A stretch of DNA of 37,109 nt from RGIG5612 sp045616165. Its GTDB lineage: Bacteria; Bacillota; Clostridia; Lachnospirales; Lachnospiraceae. Location of the stretch: positions 1-37,109 of the forward strand of contig JAZLGF010000022.1 in assembly GCA_045616165.1 (NCBI GenBank), given 5' to 3'. A program made the translations under genes and the position numbers. The notes under the pieces were generated by a model. The model was not told the origin of the DNA. It saw nothing but the letters and a program-made list of their open reading frames with translations, and did not search any database. This document shows positions 23,538-31,201 of the stretch, in pieces; positions within the stretch are counted from its first letter, which is position 1, and the number at the start of each line of letters is the position of its first letter.

Positions 23538-25361
23538 TTATTTATGCTTTGATGAAAGCTGTCTTGGAAAAATAAGACAATGATTTTTATCAAATCCTAT
23601 TAAGTCTGCCCTGTTTGCTTTAAGCAAGGCTTCCTTAACAAGCTTATAATTTTTTGGATCTTTATATTGAATTAGCGCTCTTTGCATAGCTTTTTCATGA
23701 TAAGTAGATGGAATATAAACTTTTTCCATCGTTAAAGGGTTCACTCCTGTATAGTACATACAAGTTGAAATTGTAGAAGGTGTTGGATAAAAATCTTGAA
23801 CCTGCTCTGGCATATATCCCATATCTCTTATACTTTCTGCAAGCGCTATCGCATCTTCTAGCGTTGAACCCGGATGTGATGAAATAAGATATGGAACTAC
23901 ATACTGATTAAGTCCTAATTGTTCATTAACCTTATCAAACTTTTTACAAAAAATATCATAAATATTTTTCTTAGGCTTTCCCATAAGTTTTAATACTCTG
24001 TCCGATACATGTTCCGGAGCAACTCGTAGCTGTCCACTTACATGATATTTACAAAGCTCTTTTAAGAATGTCATATCCTTATCTGCCATAAGATAATCAA
24101 AACGAATTCCAGACCTAATAAAAACTTTCTTAACACCTTTTATATTTCTTAATTTTCTTAAAAGTTCAAGATAATCGTTATGATCAACAACTAAATTTTT
24201 ACATGGCTCAGGGAATAAACATTGTTTATCCACACAAACTCCCTTTTCAAGCTGTTTATCACATGCGCATCTTCTAAAATTCGCCGTCGGACCACCTACA
24301 TCATGAATATATCCCTTAAAATCTTTATCTTTAGTCATTTCTATAGCTTCATTAACTAAAGACTTATGGCTTCTTGCCTGAACTACTCTTCCTTGATGGA
24401 ATGATAATGCACAAAAATTACATCCGCCAAAACATCCCCTATTGCTAGTTAGTGAAAACTTAACTTCTTTTATTGCTGGAACTCCTCCTTGTTTTTCATA
24501 AGAAGGATGGTAATTATTCATGTATGGCAATTCATAAACATCATCAATCTCTTGCATAGTTAACGGCATTGTCGGTGGGTTTTGTACTACATATCTTTTT
24601 TCGCCATACTTTTCTGTTAAAATTTTAGCGCTAATTGCATCAGTATTTTCATATTGAATCTTAAAACTTTTTGCATAATTCAATTTATCTTCTAAAAGTA
24701 AATCAAAATCCGGAAGTTCTATATATTCTTCTGTGATCTTTTCTAAATCATTTGTTTTATAAACAGTTCCTGCCACATATGTAATATCAGAAACATTAAT
24801 CCCGCTATTAAGTGCGTCAGCAACTTCTACAATAGCTCTTTCGCCCATTCCATAAATAAGTAGGTCTGCGCCTGAATCTAATAAAATAGATCTTTTTAAT
24901 TTATCAGACCAATAATCATAGTGTCCAAGCCTTCTTAGGCTAGCTTCGATTCCACCTATGATGATTGGCTTATTTTTATATTTTTTCTTAATTAAATTAC
25001 AATAAACGAGTGTTGCTCTATCCGGTCTTTTTCCTATAACCCCGCCTGGCGAATATGCATCCTCATGTCGTCTTTTTTTATTAACCGTATAGTGATTTAC
25101 CATCGAATCCATATTTCCGGCACTGACTAAAAATCCAAGACGCGGCTCGCCAAATTCGCAAATAGATTCCTCATCCGTCCAATCAGGTTGAGAAATAATT
25201 GCAACTTTGTAACCTCTTGATTCAAGAACTCTACTTATTATTGCAAAGCCAAAAGAAGAATGGTCAACATAACTATCTCCGATTACATAAACGAAGTCCG
25301 CCTGTTGCCATCCTCTCTTATTCATTTCCTCTTTAGTTAAAGGTAAAAAGTTTTTAACCAT
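23538..25361 (-). CDS. YgiQ family radical SAM protein
   Basis: A 607-aa protein of the YgiQ (UPF0313) family. The order is an N-terminal B12-binding-like domain (DFVYVIGDSYVDHSSFG), the radical SAM site C310-x3-C314-x2-C317 in RGCFGGCNFCAL, further cysteines (CACDKQLEKGVC, CLFPEPC) and the conserved GQLRVAPEHVSD and PYLISSHPGST. The reaction is not known. The ATG overlaps the stop of the DUF1295 gene by one base, so the two are coupled. Confidence 0.92.
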   Translation of the reverse strand: MVKNFLPLTKEEMNKRGWQQADFVYVIGDSYVDHSSFGFAIISRVLESRGYKVAIISQPDWTDEESICEFGEPRLGFLVSAGNMDSMVNHYTVNKKRRHEDAYSPGGVIGKRPDRATLVYCNLIKKKYKNKPIIIGGIEASLRRLGHYDYWSDKLKRSILLDSGADLLIYGMGERAIVEVADALNSGINVSDITYVAGTVYKTNDLEKITEEYIELPDFDLLLEDKLNYAKSFKIQYENTDAISAKILTEKYGEKRYVVQNPPTMPLTMQEIDDVYELPYMNNYHPSYEKQGGVPAIKEVKFSLTSNRGCFGGCNFCALSFHQGRVVQARSHKSLVNEAIEMTKDKDFKGYIHDVGGPTANFRRCACDKQLEKGVCVDKQCLFPEPCKNLVVDHNDYLELLRKLRNIKGVKKVFIRSGIRFDYLMADKDMTFLKELCKYHVSGQLRVAPEHVSDRVLKLMGKPKKNIYDIFCKKFDKVNEQLGLNQYVVPYLISSHPGSTLEDAIALAESIRDMGYMPEQVQDFYPTPSTISTCMYYTGVNPLTMEKVYIPSTYHEKAMQRALIQYKDPKNYKLVKEALLKANRADLIGFDKNHCLIFPRQLSSKHK

Positions 25362-26335
25362 TATATTGTTTTCACTTTATAATCCTGCTTTTCATAATCG
25401 TTTGGTAACGGAATAAATTTAGAAACCTTTTCTTGATATTCTTTATATTCTGGATATTTACCAGAAGAAATATTTTCTCCAAACGTTGAACTTCCCATAA
25501 ACAACAAGATAAGAAGCATGCATCCAACTATTGTCCAGTTAAATACTCCCCACTTAGTTACACCAGCAGCAATTGTAAACAAATATAAGCAAACCCATGT
25601 GCTTTGCTCAGCTAAGTAATTTGGGTGTCTACTAAGTCCCCAAAGGCCCTGCGTATTAAATCCTTTATTATAAGGAGCTGGTAATTCTTCTAATTTTTTG
25701 CCCTGCTTTATCATAGCCCATTTAATTGTTTGAAATTCCATCTGTTGTAAATCAGCAATAGTTTCATAAACTATGCATGCAAGAGTTAAAACAGTTACAA
25801 TAACATCCATTATGCCAAGAAATGCACTAGAGCTCATACATGCAACCATTGGGAAACAAATAATAAGAACTAAAATATTTTGATATCCCGAAATAAAAAT
25901 AAGGTCAAATAAAGCCCATACAAATTTATTAGTAAAAGGTTTTGTTTTTCTAAGTATTGGCCAACGATAATCTTCTTCGCCAGTCCAAAATTTAATTGAA
26001 TATGCACCTTTTTTAGCAAAGTTATATGTAAGACGAATTCCCCAAATAGTAATAAGGATTGCCATAATAAAAAGTCTTACGTTCATTCCGCCTTTTCCAG
26101 CAACAACCCAGGCATAAGCTATTGGCATAATGCTCCAAAGCTTATCCATCTGAGAATTGTTTCTACTAATCTCGCCTACAACAAAGCAGAATAAAATACT
26201 ACAACCGCAAATTATGCAAAGAGTCTTAATTGTCTCAATCTGCAACGCATCAAGTTCTACTCCTGAAATAAATCCAACTACAATAAATGCTGCTACTACT
26301 ATTCCTGTAGCAATATTTTTTAATACCTGTTTCAA
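25361..26335 (-). CDS. DUF1295 membrane protein (steroid reductase-like)
   Basis: A 324-aa protein with about eight hydrophobic segments. The C-terminal part has GLWGLSRHPNYLAEQSTWVCLYLF and GENISSGKYPEYKEYQEKVSKFIP, the NADPH-binding signature of the DUF1295/5-alpha-reductase/ICMT-like fold. It is likely an integral membrane reductase or methyltransferase of unknown lipid substrate. The start is TTG at 26335 with AGGGAAG before it; no in-frame ATG lies near. It sits between GtrA (18 bp) and YgiQ (1-bp overlap). Confidence 0.85.
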   Translation of the reverse strand: MKQVLKNIATGIVVAAFIVVGFISGVELDALQIETIKTLCIICGCSILFCFVVGEISRNNSQMDKLWSIMPIAYAWVVAGKGGMNVRLFIMAILITIWGIRLTYNFAKKGAYSIKFWTGEEDYRWPILRKTKPFTNKFVWALFDLIFISGYQNILVLIICFPMVACMSSSAFLGIMDVIVTVLTLACIVYETIADLQQMEFQTIKWAMIKQGKKLEELPAPYNKGFNTQGLWGLSRHPNYLAEQSTWVCLYLFTIAAGVTKWGVFNWTIVGCMLLILLFMGSSTFGENISSGKYPEYKEYQEKVSKFIPLPNDYEKQDYKVKTI

Positions 26336-26353
26336 AATTACACTTCCCTTTTA

Positions 26354-26809
26354 TTATTTATTTTCTTCAAGTTTTTCTTTAGCTGCTTCTTTTTCAGCTT
26401 CTTTCTTTGCTATATCGTTTGAATCAATTGATTTTCTAAATACAACAAATCTTTGGAATAAGAACTCGGTAACGAAATTAATTAACATATTAATTATTGT
26501 TACAACTAAATCGTTCCAACCTATTCCTACAAGATAGTGCTGAAGTAATGTGCTAAGAGGTGTGAAAACAACATAATATGCTAAAACCAGAAGCATTGCT
26601 TTTGGAATGTTGTTAGCGCTCTTAAATGTATAACGTCTATTAATAGTGAAATTCCATACAACGCTTAAGACCAAAGCTATAAGATAACTTACCCATGCTT
26701 CCCAGTGAAAAACTTCATACAAAAGCGCATTAACGCCAAACTCAATAATGCCGGCTGAAGCTGCCACTAAAACATACTTTACAGTTCTTAGAATTTCTTT
26801 TTTCTTCAT
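26354..26809 (-). CDS. GtrA family membrane protein
   Basis: A 151-aa protein with four membrane helices of the GtrA type. It has KYVLVAASAGIIEFGVNALLY at the N-terminus, WNFTINRRYTFKS in the middle, the conserved central loop, and LINFVTEFLFQRFVVFRK near the end. A charged Lys/Glu tail follows. GtrA proteins help move polyprenyl-linked sugars across the membrane. No glycosyltransferase is adjacent. AAGG lies before the ATG, and a good promoter overlaps the end of the GntR gene. Confidence 0.88.
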   Translation of the reverse strand: MKKKEILRTVKYVLVAASAGIIEFGVNALLYEVFHWEAWVSYLIALVLSVVWNFTINRRYTFKSANNIPKAMLLVLAYYVVFTPLSTLLQHYLVGIGWNDLVVTIINMLINFVTEFLFQRFVVFRKSIDSNDIAKKEAEKEAAKEKLEENK

Positions 26810-26841
26810 AATAAAACCTTCTATATACTTGTTTTGAAATA

Positions 26842-26869
26842 ATTATAGACGATTATATCACTTATTCAA
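26842..26869 (-). promoter_or_regulatory. Promoter of gtrA-DUF1295-ygiQ
   Basis: TTGAAT (26864-26869), 16 bp, then perfect TATAAT (26842-26847) on the minus strand. The -35 lies within the last codons of the GntR gene. It starts the gtrA unit about 33 bp before its ATG. Confidence 0.65.
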
Positions 26870-27544
26870 GAAATATTCAGGATGTTTTTCTAGTACAACT
26901 TTACTATATTGGTTAACTGAATCAAGATGATGATTTAACAAAGACCTTGCTAACGATTCATCATGTGCTTCTATAGCTTTTACGATTTGTTCATGTTCTT
27001 TTGGAAGTTCTTCAATTCTGTCTAATGTTTCAACTTCTACGTTTCTCCATCTTCTAACATGTAAATGTCCATCTCTAAGCATGTTAAAAACATTTTTTCT
27101 TCCAGCTGCCTCTAAAAGCAACGCATGAAACTCATCATCTAACTCATAAAATTGATCAGCATTTTTTTTGAGATTTTTTATTTTTCTTTGTTCGTTTAAG
27201 GACTCTTTAAGTTTTAAGATGCTTTCTTTACTTATACCTTTTTTCATTATTTCATGAATAGTTTCCTGAGCAACTGCTTCTCTTATATAGAGTATATCTT
27301 CTATATAATCAAGATTGATAAGACTTACGTAAGTTCCTCTTTGTGGATAAACATCTATAAATCCTTTTTCTTTCAACAACACCAACGCGCCTCTAATAGT
27401 ATGGCGCGTTGTGTCATATTTTTCACATAAGTCATTTTCACTTATAAGAGTTCCTGGCTTATATTCAAGCTTTATTATTTTTTCAAGCATATCTAAATAG
27501 ATTTCGTTGCTTGTAATTAGATGTGCTTTATAAATTGGTGTCAT
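26858..27544 (-). CDS. GntR/FCD family transcriptional regulator
   Basis: 228 aa. An N-terminal GntR winged helix (KLEYKPGTLISENDLCEKYDTTRHTIRGALVLLKEKGFIDVYPQRGTYV) precedes an all-helical FCD effector domain with the metal or ligand residues expected near DDEFHALLLEAAG and the late LLNHHLDS. It overlaps buk by 4 bp (ATGA), so it is co-transcribed with the fermentation genes it probably regulates. A perfect palindrome TTGTCGACAA upstream of iorA is a candidate operator. The effector is unknown; a 2-oxo acid or CoA-derived acid is a reasonable guess. Confidence 0.88.
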   Translation of the reverse strand: MTPIYKAHLITSNEIYLDMLEKIIKLEYKPGTLISENDLCEKYDTTRHTIRGALVLLKEKGFIDVYPQRGTYVSLINLDYIEDILYIREAVAQETIHEIMKKGISKESILKLKESLNEQRKIKNLKKNADQFYELDDEFHALLLEAAGRKNVFNMLRDGHLHVRRWRNVEVETLDRIEELPKEHEQIVKAIEAHDESLARSLLNHHLDSVNQYSKVVLEKHPEYFLNK

Positions 27545-28620
27545 ATTTTTCCTTCAACCTTTGTGAAATCTTTAGCTTCTTCTTGACCTCTTAATACTCT
27601 TAAACAGCCAAATGCTAACGATTCCATTTCGTTTTCACCTGGATAAACGATAACTGGTGCAATAAAACTAACTCTTTCTTTAATCATGCTCATGAATTTT
27701 TCTGATTTAGCAATACCACCAGTGATAATAATGTTATCAATTTTTCCATTAACTGTTGTACTAAGCGCAGCAATGTGTTTCGAAATTGATAAAGCCATAG
27801 CTTCATATACTAAAGTAGCATATTCGTCACCATCAGCTACCATTTTTTCAACTTCACGAGTATCATTTGTGCCAAGATGATCTAAAAGGCCACCTTTTCT
27901 TTTTATCTTATTCATCATTGACTTTTTATCATATTCGCCTGAAAAAGCCATATCAACAACTTGGAAAAGTGGAAGTCCACCACTTCTTTCAGGAGAGAAA
28001 GGTCCTTCTTCATCGCTTACGAAATCAATAATTTTTCCTTGTGAATGAAGGGATAATGTAATTCCTCCACCAAGGTGTGCCATAACAAGATTAGCTTTTG
28101 TATAATCTTTATTTTCTTCCTTAGCCCAGCGTTTTGCTGCTGCACCCATATTAAGATTATGACCTAAAGCTTTTCTTCTCATATCCTTAAATCCAGTAAC
28201 TTTTGTAAGTGGAATCATTTCGTCAACCGTAATTCCATCATAAACAAAAGCAGGAATATTAAGTTCTTTAGATAATGCGTATGCGATAGGCGCACCAACA
28301 TTTGAAGGATGTTCGTTTTGTGGATTATACTGAAGTTGCCAAACCATATCGTCATTAACTTTGTATGCTCCATGTTCAATTGGCGGTAAAAGTCCACATC
28401 TGGATACAATTGCTGTTAAACTATTTAAATCTACTTCATGTCTTTTAAGACACCCGATTATTGTATCTTTACGAAATTCATATTGATCAAAAACATTATC
28501 ATATGGTGCAGTTTCTTCGGCTGTATGTTCAATGCTTTCAACAAAAGCCGGTGTCTCATCTTCATAAACGGCAATTTTTGTTGAAGTTGAACCCGGATTC
28601 ATTACTAAGATTTTTTCCAT
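27541..28620 (-). CDS. buk: Butyrate kinase family acyl kinase
   Basis: A 359-aa ASKHA-fold kinase. It has the N-terminal phosphate motif VMNPGSTSTKIAVYEDE, GHNLNMGAAAKRWA and MAHLGGGITLSLHSQGKIID, and the C-terminal NIIITGGIAKSEKF. It converts an acyl phosphate and ADP to a carboxylate and ATP. The family includes butyrate and branched-chain kinases. Here no butyryl-CoA-forming genes are present, and the operon partners are Ior, a hydroxyacid dehydrogenase and Ptb, so the natural substrate may be an arylacetyl or branched acyl phosphate. AAAGGA precedes the ATG. Confidence 0.9.
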   Translation of the reverse strand: MEKILVMNPGSTSTKIAVYEDETPAFVESIEHTAEETAPYDNVFDQYEFRKDTIIGCLKRHEVDLNSLTAIVSRCGLLPPIEHGAYKVNDDMVWQLQYNPQNEHPSNVGAPIAYALSKELNIPAFVYDGITVDEMIPLTKVTGFKDMRRKALGHNLNMGAAAKRWAKEENKDYTKANLVMAHLGGGITLSLHSQGKIIDFVSDEEGPFSPERSGGLPLFQVVDMAFSGEYDKKSMMNKIKRKGGLLDHLGTNDTREVEKMVADGDEYATLVYEAMALSISKHIAALSTTVNGKIDNIIITGGIAKSEKFMSMIKERVSFIAPVIVYPGENEMESLAFGCLRVLRGQEEAKDFTKVEGKI

Positions 28621-28632
28621 AACTATTCCTTT

Positions 28633-29559
28633 CTATGCATCCTTTTTCATGTTAGCTGCTGCTATAGCTGCAAGACAAATTGATAAATATTTTTCTTCTG
28701 AAGATGAACCTCTTGAAGAGAAAACGATAGGACATTTTGATCCTACTAAAAATCCGCCTAATTTAGATTTGCATAAAACGCTCATCATTTTACCCATGAT
28801 GTTTCCAGCATGAATATCATGTGCAACTAATACATCACATGTTCCAGCACATGGTGAATCAAAGCCTTTCATTTGTGCATCTTCAACGCTTGTAGCGATA
28901 TCAAAAGATATAGGTCCTTCAACGATGCATCCTGTAATTTCACCACGCTGATTCATTGCTTTAAGTTCTGCTGCGTCCATTGTTTCAGGCATCTTAGGAT
29001 CTGCTTTTTCTTTACAGCAAACAACGCCAACCTTTGGACATTCCCATCCAAGTGCTAACATTGCATTAACTGTGTTTTGGATAATATCTTTCTTTTGCTC
29101 AAGAGTTGGATATGTAACTAGCGCGCCGTCAACTGGAACAAGTATTCTGTCATAACACTCAGTAGCATGCGCAGTAAACATACTCATTGTTCCACCAAGT
29201 CCAAGACCTGTTTCTTTATTAACAACTGCTCTTAAATAATCGCTTGTTTCAGCTTTACCTTTCATAAGAAAATCAGCCTTACCTTCGTTAATAAGTGCAA
29301 CTGCTTTTTTACAAGCCTCGGCAACATCCGGCTCATCATAAATATCTTCTTCAGGAACATCCATTCCAATTTCAGCAAGGATAGGCATAATTTGTGCCTT
29401 ATCTCCAACTAAAACAGGTTTAACAATTCCTTCGCCCATTGCTCTTTGAATAGCTTCAAGAGAATGTTTGTCATGTGCTGCTGCAAGAGAAATACGTGCA
29501 ACAGTATTAAGTTTATCTTTATTTAATTCAATAATTTCTTCTAATGTTTTAAATGCCAT
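28633..29559 (-). CDS. ptb: Phosphate butyryltransferase family acyltransferase
   Basis: A 308-aa protein of the phosphate acetyl/butyryltransferase family. Conserved stretches include PVLVGDKAQIMPILAEIGM, FLMKGKAETSDYLRAVVNKETGLG, ILVPVDGALVTYPTLEQK, VVCCKEKADPKMPETMDAAELKAM and VLVAHDIHAGNIMGKMM. It exchanges the CoA of an acyl-CoA for phosphate and so feeds Buk (12 bp downstream). Ptb enzymes are known to accept varied acyl-CoAs. GGAG lies before the ATG. Confidence 0.9.
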   Translation of the reverse strand: MAFKTLEEIIELNKDKLNTVARISLAAAHDKHSLEAIQRAMGEGIVKPVLVGDKAQIMPILAEIGMDVPEEDIYDEPDVAEACKKAVALINEGKADFLMKGKAETSDYLRAVVNKETGLGLGGTMSMFTAHATECYDRILVPVDGALVTYPTLEQKKDIIQNTVNAMLALGWECPKVGVVCCKEKADPKMPETMDAAELKAMNQRGEITGCIVEGPISFDIATSVEDAQMKGFDSPCAGTCDVLVAHDIHAGNIMGKMMSVLCKSKLGGFLVGSKCPIVFSSRGSSSEEKYLSICLAAIAAANMKKDA

Positions 29560-29567
29560 ATTATCTC

Positions 29568-30554
29568 CTATCTATTTACAATATTCTTTGGTTCACATCC
29601 TGTTTCCATTGCTTCAAAGTTTGAAATTGAGCCAGTAAGCATTGTAATGAAAGCCTCGTCTGTCATTCCACCAATATGAGGTGTTACAGTAAGTCTATCC
29701 ATACCTTCCTTACTCATATTCATAAGTATATGATCCTTTGGAGTTGGCTCTGGAACCATAACATCTAAAGCAGCATGTGCAATCTTTCCTTCTTCTAAAG
29801 CTTTAGCTAAGGCCTCGTCATTAATAACTTCTCCGCGGGCTGTATTGATAACGATTGCAGTTTCTTTCATTTCATTAAACTGTTTTTCTCCAAGCATTCC
29901 CACTGTTTCTGGAAATACTGGAACATGCATTGAAATAACGTCACATTCTTTGCAAAGTTCATCAAATTCCATGTATTCAATTCCGAGAGCTTTTTCTTCT
30001 TCTGGTGTTGGACGGAATGTATCATAATAACTAATTTTTACATTCCAACCACTTAGTCTTTTAACAACTTCTTTAGCGATTGCACCCATACCAACGAAAC
30101 CAATATGTTTTCCGCCAAGTTCATGAATACCCATTGCAAGAGATTCACCTTTTACTAAAGCAAAATCTTCTTTTCTTAAACGTTTATCATGAAGAGCGAT
30201 TCTTCTATATGCTGCAAGTATTAAAGCTATTGTATGCTCGGCAACACCACCCGCATTTGCGCCACGATTATTGCTTACCCAAATGCCTTTTTCTTTTGCT
30301 GCTTTAACATCTATTTTGTCAAATGCAACGCCTTCAGATTGAATGAATTTAAGATTAGGACAAGCATTAATAACATTTGCACTTACAGGATGAACTGCGC
30401 CTACAAATAAATATTCTTTATCGCCAATTGCTTCTATTAATTGCTCATCTGTATATGGAACATCAACATAAGTGATATCCCAATCTTGTGGAAAGAATAC
30501 TTGATATTTTTCAAATCTTTGTTTAGTAACTGTACATACTAATTTTTTAGCCAT
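29568..30554 (-). CDS. D-2-hydroxyacid dehydrogenase
   Basis: A 328-aa NAD(P)-dependent D-isomer-specific 2-hydroxyacid dehydrogenase. It has the nucleotide motif GFVGMGAIA near 153-161, catalytic Arg in INTARGEVIN, Glu in the following segment, and His in TPHIGGMTDEA. Residues 100-110 read NNRGANAGGVAEHTIALIL, as in the phosphoglycerate and hydroxyacid group. It would reduce a 2-oxo acid to a D-hydroxy acid and recycle NADH. Its place between iorB and ptb suggests it acts on the same 2-oxo acids as Ior. GGAGG precedes the ATG. A hairpin (30580-30624) separates it from iorB. Confidence 0.88.
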   Translation of the reverse strand: MAKKLVCTVTKQRFEKYQVFFPQDWDITYVDVPYTDEQLIEAIGDKEYLFVGAVHPVSANVINACPNLKFIQSEGVAFDKIDVKAAKEKGIWVSNNRGANAGGVAEHTIALILAAYRRIALHDKRLRKEDFALVKGESLAMGIHELGGKHIGFVGMGAIAKEVVKRLSGWNVKISYYDTFRPTPEEEKALGIEYMEFDELCKECDVISMHVPVFPETVGMLGEKQFNEMKETAIVINTARGEVINDEALAKALEEGKIAHAALDVMVPEPTPKDHILMNMSKEGMDRLTVTPHIGGMTDEAFITMLTGSISNFEAMETGCEPKNIVNR

Positions 30555-30574
30555 ACTATACCTCCACTAATAAA

Positions 30575-30624
30575 AAATTACTCCGGACAGAAATCTCCCT
30601 TTTAAGTGAAAGTCCGTCCGGAGT
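30575..30624 (-). terminator. Intra-operon hairpin between iorB and the dehydrogenase gene
   Basis: ACTCCGGAC and GTCCGGAGT (30580-30588 and 30616-30624) form a perfect 9-bp arm pair with a 27-nt loop. On the minus strand, AA then TTTTTT follows. It could act as a partial terminator or as an mRNA stability boundary between iorAB and the downstream genes. Confidence 0.6.
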
Positions 30625-30630
30625 CTTTAA

Positions 30631-31200
30631 TTACATGTTATAACCTGATTCGAAAGCTTTAAGGTTAAGATCTACTAATTTTGCAGGTACATTTTTAGCA
30701 ACTAAATCTTTCCAATCAATATCATCAATTCCAAGTTGTTTTACTAAAGCACCTAAAAGAACGATATTCTGAGCTTTAACATTACCAAGTTCTTCAGCAA
30801 CTTTAGCAGCTTCAACAACTATAAGGTTAGGAACAACTGCCTTTAACTGTTCAAGTGCATCATGAGGATATTCTGCTGCGCCTGTTAATACTGGCATTGG
30901 GAAAATTTCACGAGCATCTGTAACGATTGTGCCACCTTCTTTAAGATATGGAAGTGCACGAAGCGCTTCTAATTTTTCGAATGATACGATTAAGTCAGCT
31001 TCGCCGTCACCGATAATTGGTGAATAAACTTTCTCACCATATTTAATTTGAGTAACAACAGTACCGCCACGTTGGCTCATACCATGAATTTCACTCATTT
31101 TAACATCGTAACCTTTTTCTATTAATCCTTTTGAAAGGATTGAAGATGTTGTAATAGTACCTTGTCCACCAACACCTACTAAAATGATACTTTTATTCAT
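30631..31200 (-). CDS. iorB: Indolepyruvate:ferredoxin oxidoreductase, beta subunit
   Basis: 189 aa (192 if the GTG at 31209 is used). It has the gamma-type domain motif VGVGGQGTITTSSILSKGL, then MSEIHGMSQRGGTVVTQIKYG and ADLIVSFEKLEALRALPYL, all typical of IorB. With IorA it oxidatively decarboxylates arylpyruvates to aryl-acetyl-CoA with ferredoxin as acceptor. AGGTGA before the ATG at 31200 makes that start more likely; the frame overlaps or abuts the iorA stop, so the two subunits are coupled. Confidence 0.92.
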   Translation of the reverse strand: MNKSIILVGVGGQGTITTSSILSKGLIEKGYDVKMSEIHGMSQRGGTVVTQIKYGEKVYSPIIGDGEADLIVSFEKLEALRALPYLKEGGTIVTDAREIFPMPVLTGAAEYPHDALEQLKAVVPNLIVVEAAKVAEELGNVKAQNIVLLGALVKQLGIDDIDWKDLVAKNVPAKLVDLNLKAFESGYNM

Positions 31201-31201
31201 A

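Noticed and set aside
27541..29559. Butyrate synthesis operon
   Set aside because: Ptb and Buk are present but no thiolase, crotonase, butyryl-CoA dehydrogenase or Etf is. The neighbours point to 2-oxo acid oxidation.
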